Of a DNA stretch of 7,410 bases, positions 1 to 6,312 are shown one piece after another. Position numbers and translations under genes: made by a program. The stretch is from positions 1-7,410 of the forward strand of contig JBGSOE010000359.1 in the NCBI GenBank assembly GCA_041739295.1, read 5' to 3'. The stretch is from JAHJQQ01 sp041739295 (GTDB lineage: Bacteria; Pseudomonadota; Gammaproteobacteria; Thiohalobacterales; Thiohalobacteraceae). Numbering within the stretch: the first letter of the stretch is position 1; every line of letters begins with the position of its first letter. Below the pieces are notes generated by a model, which was given only the letters and a program-made list of their open reading frames with translations, had not been told where the DNA came from and did no database searches.

Positions 1-357
1 CTGCTGATCTTCTTCATGATCACGACCACCTTCGAGCGCGAAGCACAGCTGCAGGTGGACTTGCCCGAGGCCTCCAGCGAGCCAACGCCGAGACCCGATA
101 AGGTGTTGGAGATCACCATCAACCTCAATGGCGATTACTTCATCAATGAACAGCAGGTGGTGAAGTCCTCGGCTGATACCTTGCGCCGGGCCATTGTCCA
201 GGTCATTGGCAAGAACCGAGACCTGCCCGTGATCGTGCGTGCCGATGCGCGCAGCCCGTTTCAGTCCGTTGTTACCGCCATGGACGTGACCGGTCAGCTG
301 GGTTTGACGCAGATGTCACTGGCAACGACAAAATCCGGCGACGATACCGAGAAATAA
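1..357 (+). CDS. exbD: Biopolymer transport protein ExbD (5' end cut by window)
   Basis: ExbD is an inner-membrane protein that, with ExbB, harvests the proton gradient to drive TonB-dependent outer-membrane transport. The reading frame is open from base 1, so the gene begins upstream; the visible part is 118 residues against about 135-140 for the family. It opens with the end of the single transmembrane helix (LLIFFMITTTF), then has the periplasmic domain, including the ExbD/TolR-like stretch KVLEITINLNGDYFIN and the segment PVIVRADARSPFQSVV. The membrane aspartate that carries protons would lie just before the window. An ATG at base 16 falls inside the membrane helix and is not the start. 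The stop TAA is followed directly by the msbA ATG, so the two are almost certainly co-transcribed. TolR is the main alternative; the lipid A neighbours favour ExbD, as exbB-exbD commonly precede lpxK in Gammaproteobacteria. Confidence 0.9.
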   Translation: MLIFFMITTTFEREAQLQVDLPEASSEPTPRPDKVLEITINLNGDYFINEQQVVKSSADTLRRAIVQVIGKNRDLPVIVRADARSPFQSVVTAMDVTGQLGLTQMSLATTKSGDDTEK

Positions 358-2130
358 ATGGCGTCGAAAAAGACTGCACCTCCCACCCCGCCCACCAGCT
401 GGGTGACCTACCGGCGATTGATCGGCTACGCATTGCCGCATTGGAAGATTTTCCTGGTCAGCGCACTGACCATGGCCGTCTATGCCGCGACCGATACCGG
501 TTTTGCGGCGTTGATGAAGCCCATGTTGGATGATAGCTTCGTCGCACGCGACAAAGATGCCATCCGCAATATCCCATTGCTGCTGATGGGACTGTTCCTG
601 GTGCGCGGCATCACCGGATTCATCTCCACTTATGGCATGAATTGGGTGGGCCGGCATGTTATCCAAGTCTTGCGCGGCGAGATGTTCACGCGCCTGCTGC
701 AATTGCCGAACGGCTATTACGACACCAATGCGACGGGGCAGCTGGTTTCCAAACTGATCTACAACGTCGAACAGGTTGCGCAAGCCAGCACCAATGCCAT
801 TACTATTCTGATCCGCGACAGCCTAACAGTTGTATTCCTGCTGGGCTGGATGTTTTATATCAGTGGCTGGTTGGCGTTGTTGTTCCTGATCGTCGGCCCG
901 GTACTCGCCGTGGTCACGCGTTATATAACTCGACGCTATCGCAGAATCAGTCGGCGCATTCAGGATTCCATGGCCGAGGTCACCGAAATAGCCAGCGAGG
1001 CCATCGAAGGTCAGAAGGTGGTCAAGGCCTTTGGCGCGCAGGCCTATGAACAGCAGCAGTTCGATAACATCAACCGCAAGAACGCGGGCCTGCAGATGAA
1101 ACACATTGCCACCAGCGCCGCCGCGGTGCCCTTCACTCAGTTCCTGACCGCGAGTGTGCTGTCAGGCGTGATCTACCTCGCCACCCTTGATCCCATGCTG
1201 GATAAGATCAGCCCCGGTGGTTTCGTGTCGTTTATCGCCGCGATGATGTTGCTAATGCCTTGCCTTAAACGCCTCAGTACCGTGAATGCCGCCATGCAGC
1301 GCGGCATCGCGGCAGCCGAAGGCATTTTCGTCATGCTTGACGAGCCGGCTGAAACCGATACCGGTACGCGCACTCTGGATCGCGCCCGTGGCGCAGTCGA
1401 ATTCAAAGACATCAGCTTCCGCTATCAGCCGGATCAGCCGCCGGTCATCAGTAATTTGTCCTTCCGCATGGAGCCTGGTCAGATGATCGCCCTGGTGGGT
1501 CGTTCTGGCAGTGGCAAGACGACGCTGGCCAGCTTGTTGCCGCGTTTCTATGACGTGCAACAGGGCGCGATATTGTTGGACGATGTCGATACCCGTGACT
1601 ATCGTCTCGCGGATCTGCGGCAACAGATAGCATTGGTTAGCCAGGATGTTGTGTTATTCAACACCACTATCGCCAACAACATCGCCTATGGTCGTCCTGA
1701 CATTAATCGTGCCGATATTGAACGTGCGGCGCAGATGGCGCATGCACTGGAGTTCATCCAGAAACTGCCACAGGGATTTGACACTGAAGTGGGCGAGAAG
1801 GGCGTACTGTTGTCGGGTGGTCAACGGCAACGACTGGCCATTGCCCGCGCGCTGCTGAAAGATGCGCCGATCCTGATTCTCGACGAGGCGACCTCTGCGT
1901 TGGACACCGAATCGGAGCGAGCTATTCAGTCTGCGCTGGAGATTTTAATGCAGGGACGTACCACACTGGTGATTGCGCATCGCCTATCCACGGTCGAAAA
2001 GGCCGACCAGATTCTGGTCATTGACGGCGGTACTATTGTCGAGTCAGGTCGACATGCCGAGTTGTTGGCAATGGAAGGTCGCTATGCCGCGCTCTATCGG
2101 ATGCAGTTTCGCGATACGGTGGTGGGCTGA
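358..2130 (+). CDS. msbA: Lipid A export ATP-binding/permease protein MsbA
   Basis: MsbA is a homodimeric ABC exporter that flips core-lipid A from the inner to the outer leaflet of the inner membrane. The 590-residue protein has the family's usual length and layout. Six membrane segments can be seen at roughly residues 28-53, 71-93, 145-167, 170-190, 253-277 and 287-306, followed by a C-terminal ATPase domain. That domain has Walker A GRSGSGKT (381-388), Q-loop Q429, signature LSGGQ (485-489), Walker B ILILD (505-509) with catalytic E510, D-loop SALD (513-516) and switch histidine H541. All catalytic positions are intact. The ATG follows the exbD stop without a gap, which suggests translational coupling. 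Other ABC exporters share this fold, but the strong MsbA-like sequence and the adjoining lpxK make the assignment firm. Confidence 0.95.
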   Translation: MASKKTAPPTPPTSWVTYRRLIGYALPHWKIFLVSALTMAVYAATDTGFAALMKPMLDDSFVARDKDAIRNIPLLLMGLFLVRGITGFISTYGMNWVGRHVIQVLRGEMFTRLLQLPNGYYDTNATGQLVSKLIYNVEQVAQASTNAITILIRDSLTVVFLLGWMFYISGWLALLFLIVGPVLAVVTRYITRRYRRISRRIQDSMAEVTEIASEAIEGQKVVKAFGAQAYEQQQFDNINRKNAGLQMKHIATSAAAVPFTQFLTASVLSGVIYLATLDPMLDKISPGGFVSFIAAMMLLMPCLKRLSTVNAAMQRGIAAAEGIFVMLDEPAETDTGTRTLDRARGAVEFKDISFRYQPDQPPVISNLSFRMEPGQMIALVGRSGSGKTTLASLLPRFYDVQQGAILLDDVDTRDYRLADLRQQIALVSQDVVLFNTTIANNIAYGRPDINRADIERAAQMAHALEFIQKLPQGFDTEVGEKGVLLSGGQRQRLAIARALLKDAPILILDEATSALDTESERAIQSALEILMQGRTTLVIAHRLSTVEKADQILVIDGGTIVESGRHAELLAMEGRYAALYRMQFRDTVVG

Positions 2131-2159
2131 TGTCAAACCAAATACGTAGGGTGTGGTGA
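2130..2159 (+). other. Nine-codon reading frame overlapping the msbA stop (possible former lpxK start)
   Basis: An ATG shares its A with the msbA stop (TGATG), a common arrangement for coupled genes. It reads MSNQIRRVW and stops at TGA inside the left arm of the palindromic repeat. It is in the same frame as lpxK, and its first codons (M-S-N) resemble the lpxK start (M-P-N). I infer that it may mark the original lpxK start region, cut off by insertion of the repeat, or may act as a short coupling leader. Neither role is shown by the sequence alone. Confidence 0.3.
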
Positions 2160-2233
2160 GCGCAGCGAACCGCACCAAATATCACTCAATACATCGCACT
2201 CGGTGCGGTTCGCTACGCTTACCGACACCCTAC
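2146..2233. repeat. 88-bp palindromic intergenic repeat between msbA and lpxK
   Basis: Two arms of about 31 bases (2146-2176 and 2202-2233) are inverted copies of each other with two mismatches and one single-base gap. The shared outer end is GTAGGGTGT and the inner end is AGCGAACCGCACC. The loop is about 25 AT-rich bases. The GTAGGGTG...GCGAACCGCACC type resembles a dispersed palindromic repeat known from many environmental Gammaproteobacteria. In RNA it would fold into a long stable hairpin, which could shield or stabilise mRNA ends or lower readthrough between msbA and lpxK. No T-run follows, so a classical terminator is unlikely. It ends 7 bases before the lpxK ATG, leaving no room for a good Shine-Dalgarno sequence. 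Confidence 0.85.
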
Positions 2234-2240
2234 CCGAACT

Positions 2241-3221
2241 ATGCCCAATCTTGAAAATATCTGGTATGGCCGCAGTCCCTTGGCGCTGTTGCTGTTGCCG
2301 CTGACTGGGCTCTACTGCGCGATCGTCGCGGTGAGACGCCTGGCCTATCGTTCAGGTCTCAAGAAAACACACCACCTTGACGTCCCCGTCATTGTTGTCG
2401 GCAATATTACTGTCGGCGGCACCGGTAAAACGCCTCTGGTCGGCTGGCTGGCACAGTATCTTCGCGAACAAGGTTACCGACCGGGATTGGTTGCAAGGGG
2501 CTACGGTGGCAAGGCTCAACACTGGCCACAGCAGGTGCGGCCCGACAGCGATCCGACGGCCGTCGGAGACGAACCGGTCCTCCTGACCCAGATCACGGGT
2601 TGTCCGATGGCGGTTGCCCCCGATCGTGTCGCGGCCGCGCGCGCCTTGTTGGAACACAGCGATTGCAACATCATTATCAGCGATGACGGACTGCAGCATT
2701 ACGCTCTGGGTCGCGATATCGAAATTGCGGTGATCGATGGTATCCGCCGATTTGGTAACCGTTGGTGTCTTCCCGCAGGACCGCTACGCGAACCAGCCAG
2801 CCGCGTCGACAGCGTCGATCTGGTGGTAAGCAATGGCCTCGCCATGCGGAATGAGTTCGCTATGCAGGTTCTGGTAGATGATGCGGTCAATCTGGTCACC
2901 GGTGAACGTCGACCGCTGCAAAGTTTTCGTGGCGAACGCCTCGCTGCGATTGCCGGCATTGGCCGGCCCGAGCGTTTCTTCGAGGAACTCCGCCGGCAGG
3001 GATTGACGATTGAGGCGAAGCCGTTTCCCGATCATCATGTCTATCGCCCTGAAGATCTGGCCTTCGCCGACCACACCTTGCTGATGACCGAGAAGGACGC
3101 AGTGAAATGTCGGCGCTTTGCCCGGCCGCAAGACTGGGTTATTACTTCCCGTGTACAGATTGATGCACGGTTCGGTGAGCAGCTGCTGGGCTTGCTAAAT
3201 AAGGCCGGCGGGACGGTCTGA
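2241..3221 (+). CDS. lpxK: Tetraacyldisaccharide 4'-kinase LpxK
   Basis: LpxK phosphorylates the 4' position of tetraacyldisaccharide-1-phosphate to make lipid IVA, the sixth step of the Raetz lipid A pathway, at the cytoplasmic face of the inner membrane. The 326 residues match family length. An N-terminal hydrophobic helix (about residues 13-31, the membrane anchor) follows the typical opening ENIWYGRSPL. The P-loop GNITVGGTGKTP spans residues 54-65, ARGYGGK follows, and the family motif DDGLQHY lies at 148-154. Further along are the conserved stretches VIDGIRRFGN and LPAGPLREP. The ATG at 2241 is the only usable start: the frame upstream has no ATG, GTG or TTG back to the TGA at 2157-2159. 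No clear ribosome binding site is visible, because a palindromic repeat occupies the upstream spacer. It lies in the operon with msbA before it and ycaR/kdsB after it. Confidence 0.95.
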   Translation: MPNLENIWYGRSPLALLLLPLTGLYCAIVAVRRLAYRSGLKKTHHLDVPVIVVGNITVGGTGKTPLVGWLAQYLREQGYRPGLVARGYGGKAQHWPQQVRPDSDPTAVGDEPVLLTQITGCPMAVAPDRVAAARALLEHSDCNIIISDDGLQHYALGRDIEIAVIDGIRRFGNRWCLPAGPLREPASRVDSVDLVVSNGLAMRNEFAMQVLVDDAVNLVTGERRPLQSFRGERLAAIAGIGRPERFFEELRRQGLTIEAKPFPDHHVYRPEDLAFADHTLLMTEKDAVKCRRFARPQDWVITSRVQIDARFGEQLLGLLNKAGGTV

Positions 3222-3267
3222 CCACATGATCTGGTAGGATAGACGCATTACCCTATAAACCGCATTT

Positions 3268-3389
3268 GCCACGGAATCACACGGAAAAACACGGACATGA
3301 TCATAAGCTTCACGCCGGTACCTCCATCACCCGCAAGGTGGTGAATAGTCGCTCCGGGAATGCACTGTGTTTCCGTGTGTTTCCCTGGC
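3268..3389. repeat. 122-bp inverted-repeat element between lpxK and ycaR
   Basis: Terminal arms of 20 bases (3268-3287 and 3370-3389) are inverted copies with 18 of 20 matches: GCCACGGAATCACACGGAAA against GCCAGGGAAACACACGGAAA. The left arm continues into a second ACACGGA unit, so the arm has a short internal repetition. The middle carries its own small hairpin, CATCACC (3325-3331) with GGTGGTG (3337-3343) around a CGCAA loop. The whole looks like a non-coding, MITE-like or REP-like dispersed element of the CACGGAAACACACGGAA kind. It takes up most of the 206-base spacer, which otherwise shows nothing clear apart from the ycaR ribosome binding site near 3416-3420. Confidence 0.7.
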
Positions 3390-3427
3390 TAAAATGAATT
3401 TTTTAGGATTACTGTAGGGGTGAAGGT

Positions 3428-3610
3428 ATGGACAAAAAACTACTCGATATCATGGCCTGCCCGGTCTGCAAGGGGCCGCTGGTCTATCGCAAAGCAGAGA
3501 AAGAACTGGTGTGTAGAGTCGATCGTCTAGCCTATCCGATTCGTGATGACATTCCAGTCATGCTGGAAGAAGAGGCACGCCAGTTGCCACCGGACGAAGA
3601 GGTCGCCTGA
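3428..3610 (+). CDS. ycaR: Trm112 family protein YcaR
   Basis: This 60-residue protein has the length and sequence of bacterial YcaR, which is related to Trm112, the eukaryotic activator of methyltransferases. The bacterial role is not firmly known. It starts with DKKLLDIMACPVCKGPL, with C11 and C14 forming a CxxC pair and C29 as a third cysteine; D32 sits where a fourth metal ligand might be, as in E. coli YcaR. The C-terminal half contains the conserved YPIRDDIPVMLEEEAR. A good ribosome binding site (AGGGG at 3416-3420) lies 7 bases before the ATG. It sits between lpxK and kdsB, its usual place in Gammaproteobacteria, and kdsB begins 17 bases after its stop. Identification is firm; the metal-binding role is inference from the family. 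Confidence 0.93.
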   Translation: MDKKLLDIMACPVCKGPLVYRKAEKELVCRVDRLAYPIRDDIPVMLEEEARQLPPDEEVA

Positions 3611-3627
3611 TTGGATTGGCTGCGCTA

Positions 3628-4407
3628 ATGAGTGGATTCAAAGTCGTCATCCCGGCGCGCTACGGATCGTCGCGTCTGCCCGGTAAGCCGCTGCGTGTGT
3701 TGGCGGGTGCACCCATGGTCGAACATGTGTACCGGCGTGCCTGCGAGAGCGGTGCGGAGGAGGTCGTCATCGCGACCGATGACGAACGTATCGAGACAGT
3801 AGCGCGTGGTTTTGGCGCGACCGTTGTAATGACCTCCGCTGACCATCCCTCTGGGACCGACCGTTTGGCCGAGGTGGTCGATCAACTGGGTTGGGCGGAT
3901 ACGGCCATCATCGTCAATCTGCAGGGTGATGAACCGCTGATGCCACCGGCGCTGTTGAAACAGGTCGCCGCGAATCTGGCCGCACATCCGGCTGCCGCAA
4001 TTGCGACATTGGCAACGCCGATCACCGAGGCGACAGAGTTGTTCGATCCGAATGTGGTCAAGGTGGTTTGCGATGCAGCCGGCTACGCGTTGTATTTCAG
4101 TCGTGCCCCGATACCTTGGGCGCGCGATAGCTTCACGGTCAGCAGGGATGAATTACCCAGGGGTATCGCGTTTCGTCGCCATCTCGGGATGTATGCCTAC
4201 CGGGCCAGCTTCCTGCGCAGTTATCGCACGTTGACCCCCGCACCGCATGAGACGACCGAGATGCTCGAGCAACTGCGCGCGCTCTGGCATGGATCTAAAA
4301 TCCACGTTGCGGATGCTGTCACGCAGCCGGGTCCAGGGGTCGATGTCGAGGCGGATGCCGAGCGCGTAGCTGCCTTGTTACAGAAGATGATAACTGTGAA
4401 TGCTTGA
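3628..4407 (+). CDS. kdsB: 3-deoxy-manno-octulosonate cytidylyltransferase (CMP-Kdo synthetase)
   Basis: KdsB joins Kdo to CTP to give CMP-Kdo, the donor for the first core sugars added to lipid IVA; it acts in the cytoplasm. The N-terminal nucleotide-binding signature VVIPARYGSSRLPGKPL lies at residues 6-22, NLQGDEP at 97-103 holds the conserved metal-binding aspartate, and YFSRAPIPW and FRRHLGMYAYRASFL follow. The C-terminal part has the conserved ETTEMLEQLRALW. I chose the ATG at 3628 (259 residues) because MSGFKVVIPARY lines up with the E. coli start. An in-frame TTG at 3616 would add four residues and cannot be excluded, since neither start has a strong ribosome binding site. It is the last gene of the lipid A/Kdo operon here; the gene that often follows in relatives (a small phosphatase, then murB) is absent. 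Confidence 0.95.
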   Translation: MSGFKVVIPARYGSSRLPGKPLRVLAGAPMVEHVYRRACESGAEEVVIATDDERIETVARGFGATVVMTSADHPSGTDRLAEVVDQLGWADTAIIVNLQGDEPLMPPALLKQVAANLAAHPAAAIATLATPITEATELFDPNVVKVVCDAAGYALYFSRAPIPWARDSFTVSRDELPRGIAFRRHLGMYAYRASFLRSYRTLTPAPHETTEMLEQLRALWHGSKIHVADAVTQPGPGVDVEADAERVAALLQKMITVNA

Positions 4408-4443
4408 TAATGATCTGTTTAATATTCTAGATTTAACTTTAAG

Positions 4444-4657
4444 GGCACCTCTAAAAATTCAATCAAGGCGATGATGGCAAGGCGCAACCGGGCGACTCGA
4501 AGCGAAGCAGAGAGAACGGCGTAGCCGGCCCGAAGGGCGAAGTGCGTAGCACCGAGTAAAAAGCGGAGTTTACACGGCGTCTGCCGCTTCCCGGCCCCGC
4601 ATTTTGAGCCCGGTTGCAACGCAGCCAGCGCGCCTTCAGTGAATTTTTAGAGGTGCC
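4444..4657. mobile_element. 214-bp MITE-like element with 18-bp perfect terminal inverted repeats
   Basis: The ends are perfect inverted copies: GGCACCTCTAAAAATTCA at 4444-4461 and its reverse complement at 4640-4657. Weaker pairing extends the arms to about 50 bases, closing with a second perfect 10-base match (GCAACCGGGC at 4484-4493 with GCCCGGTTGC at 4608-4617). The five bases TTAAG flank it on both sides in the same orientation (4439-4443 and 4658-4662), as expected of a target-site duplication. It holds no transposase; a reading frame on the opposite strand spans it but looks like no known protein. I interpret it as a non-autonomous element moved in trans by an insertion sequence with like ends. 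The family is not identified. Lying 36 bases after kdsB, it may also end up as a hairpin in the operon's 3' RNA. Confidence 0.8.
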
Positions 4658-4840
4658 TTAAGAAGTCTGTGTGGTAACTCCCCTCTGCACCGAGCACCGG
4701 CACGGTGCGGGTCCGGTCGACTCAACGAATAGCATCACTGTACTGATTGGCCTGGATCACGGCCATACTTGTATCGCACACCGGAAGACGCCTTCGGCAT
4801 CACCGACAAACTGATTCACGCCATCGCCATGCCGTTCTAG
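4658..4840. other. Non-coding stretch between the MITE and the stress-protein remnant
   Basis: No gene is recognised here. A short hairpin, GCACCG and CGGTGC around GCA, lies at 4694-4708, without a T-run. From about 4745 the + strand frame shared with the universal stress protein remnant is open until the TAG at 4838 and reads YLYRTPEDAFGITDKLIHAI. This looks protein-like but I cannot match it to a family. It could be a more diverged part of the same dead gene or a fragment of another. Confidence 0.35.
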
Positions 4841-4963
4841 ATCGACGGATGCACGTAGATCATGGGCGCCTATGGCCACTCGGTGATCCGCCGTTTCCTG
4901 GTCGGCAGTACGACCACCAGTGTGATTCGCAACGCCACGGTGCCGGTGCTGCTGTTGCGCTGA
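4841..4963 (+). pseudogene. Remnant of a universal stress protein (UspA family), C-terminal end only
   Basis: The frame from 4859 to the TGA at 4961-4963 reads IMGAYGHSVIRRFLVGS, then TTTSVIRNATVPVLLLR. This is the C-terminal end of a UspA-family protein, a cytoplasmic nucleotide-binding stress protein. The ATP-binding signature G-x2-G-x9-G-S/T is intact (glycines encoded at 4865, 4874 and 4904, serine at 4907). Just upstream in the same frame are stops at 4838 (TAG) and 4856 (TAG), the latter where a leucine codon such as TTG would be expected in the usual DLIVMGAYGHS. The N-terminal hundred or so residues are not recognisable. It is therefore a decayed gene and makes no functional protein. 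The limits given cover only the part I can support. Confidence 0.75.
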
Positions 4964-5237
4964 TCATCCAACGCCCGCCGAACGTCAGCTATCTTGCCGG
5001 CTGGCGCAGGCGACGCACAGCGTCGTTGTCGGGTCGATCTCCAGCCGGCGCGGCCCGAATCCTTGATGCGTACTGGCTGCGATTTCGCCACGCGGAACGT
5101 GTTATCGTGGATTGTGGTAATGCAGCGCGGTAGGAGAGGCGTAGGTAGACTGTCTCCTCAGGAATGCTCTATCGGTTGGTACGATCCAGCCAACTATTTT
5201 CAGTTTTGCTGTAGGACGGCCAAGGGAACGCTGAAAT
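4964..5237. other. Gap of about 275 bp without a recognised gene
   Basis: Reading frames occur on both strands but none resembles a known protein or has a convincing start with a ribosome binding site. One inverted repeat is visible, AGGAGA with TCTCCT spaced by 15 bases (about 5132-5158), without a T-run. The end of the gap should hold the promoter of the glycosyltransferase gene; I could not pick one with confidence. AAGGGA at 5222-5227 is the likely ribosome binding site, 10 bases before its ATG. Confidence 0.5.
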
Positions 5238-6299
5238 ATGGCTCAAGCGCGATCGAAAAGCCGCCATCGGGACAGCAACCCGATTTGCGTCAAATTTTAT
5301 GGCACCTATACTCCGCGGGCCTGGATTCGCCAGTTTCCGGGTGGCGTGCCGAAGTGGGGGAATTGCCATTTCCTGCTCGGTACGGATGCTGCTGAGTTCG
5401 ACTGGCTGGTTGTGTATAACGACTTGCCCCGAGTGCATCCGGAGGAAGTGTTTCTGCTACCACGCGAACGCACGATTCTTGTTACCACTGAGCCTTCGTC
5501 AATCAAGGCGTACGGGCGAGCCTTTACCAATCAGTTCGGTCATGTACTGACCAGTCAGGAACCCTGGGCTCTCCCGCACCGGAATCGGATCTACTCACAG
5601 CCGGGCCTGCAATGGTACTACGGGCTCGGCGAGAACCGCCTTTTGAGCTACGACCAAATGGCCGCTGATGTGCCGCTCTCCAAACGCGGACTGTTATCGA
5701 CCGTCTGTTCCAATAAGCGGCAGCGACACACCCTGCACGGGCAGCGCTATAGATTTACCGAGGAACTCAAAAAGCGGATTCCGCATCTGGAGATCTACGG
5801 CCACGGTGTACGCGAGATGGACGACAAAGCCGAAGCGATTGCGCCATACAAATATCACATCGCTGTCGAGAACCACAGGGCACCGCACCACTGGACCGAG
5901 AAGCTAGCGGACGTTTTTCTCGGCGCCGCCTTGCCCTTTTATTGCGGCTGCACCAATCTGGCGGAATACTTTCCAGAAGAAAGCTTCATACCCATCGATA
6001 TCAATGACGCGGCCGGTGCCGCAGCGATCATCGAGACGGCGATCCGTGAAGGAGAATATGAGAAGCGGCTCCCGTATATCCTGGAGGCGCGACGACGGGT
6101 GTTGGAGGAGTACAACATTTTCGCGGTGCTCTCCCGCGAGATAGAACAGCGGCATCGTGACCATGCTACCTGCATGGACCCCATCCGAATCCTTTCGAGG
6201 CGACGACTGCGGGTGCTGAATCCACATATCGCGGTAGGCCACCTGCTGGAGAAATTGTGGGCGCGGGTCCGCACGGCAGGCACCCGCCTGACTACGTAG
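5238..6299 (+). CDS. Glycosyltransferase family 10 (fucosyltransferase-like) protein
   Basis: GT10 enzymes move fucose (or a related sugar) from a GDP-sugar to an acceptor glycan, often making Lewis-type structures on bacterial surface polysaccharides. The 353-residue protein has an N-terminal acceptor-side region (about 15-150) and the conserved GT10 C-terminal domain. In the latter, CSNKRQRHT starts near residue 157, RYRFTEELKKRIP follows, then IAPYKYHIAVEN (201-212), HWTEKLADVFLGAALPFYCG (218-237) and YFPEESFIPIDI. TEK at 220-222 matches the donor-binding TEK of alpha-1,3-fucosyltransferases. The usual ENSxxxxYxTEK is ENHRAPHHWTEK here. No signal peptide or membrane segment is seen; the last 40 residues are basic and could bind membranes. 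A TGA directly upstream in frame fixes the ATG as the earliest start. It stands alone between remnants of mobile and dead genes, so it was probably acquired or stranded by rearrangement. Likely target: LPS or another surface glycan (inference). Confidence 0.85.
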   Translation: MAQARSKSRHRDSNPICVKFYGTYTPRAWIRQFPGGVPKWGNCHFLLGTDAAEFDWLVVYNDLPRVHPEEVFLLPRERTILVTTEPSSIKAYGRAFTNQFGHVLTSQEPWALPHRNRIYSQPGLQWYYGLGENRLLSYDQMAADVPLSKRGLLSTVCSNKRQRHTLHGQRYRFTEELKKRIPHLEIYGHGVREMDDKAEAIAPYKYHIAVENHRAPHHWTEKLADVFLGAALPFYCGCTNLAEYFPEESFIPIDINDAAGAAAIIETAIREGEYEKRLPYILEARRRVLEEYNIFAVLSREIEQRHRDHATCMDPIRILSRRRLRVLNPHIAVGHLLEKLWARVRTAGTRLTT

Positions 6300-6312
6300 T
6301 CCGAGTGGCGTG

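Noticed and set aside
2146..2233. The msbA-lpxK hairpin as a CRISPR unit or transcription terminator
   Set aside because: There is a single inverted pair with no regular direct repeats, and no T-run follows, while the essential lpxK must be transcribed through it.
3616..3627. TTG at 3616 as the kdsB start
   Set aside because: It adds four residues not matched in the E. coli protein, and an ATG at 3628 gives the expected N-terminus. It remains possible but less likely.
4419..4619. A 66-codon open frame on the - strand covering most of the MITE-like element
   Set aside because: It reads through the terminal repeat and the palindromic arms, has no ribosome binding site and no known-protein features. 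Such frames inside small repeats are often wrongly annotated as hypothetical genes.
4747..5133. A 128-codon open frame on the + strand across the stress-protein remnant
   Set aside because: It runs in a different frame from the recognisable UspA tail, giving an arginine- and histidine-rich product typical of out-of-frame reading.
4994..5395. A 133-codon open frame on the + strand running into the GT10 gene
   Set aside because: It overlaps the start of the GT10 gene by more than 150 bases in another frame and shows no family features or ribosome binding site.
6263..6287. GCGGGT and ACCCGC inverted repeat near the GT10 3' end as a terminator
   Set aside because: It lies inside the coding region, has a 13-base loop and no T-run.
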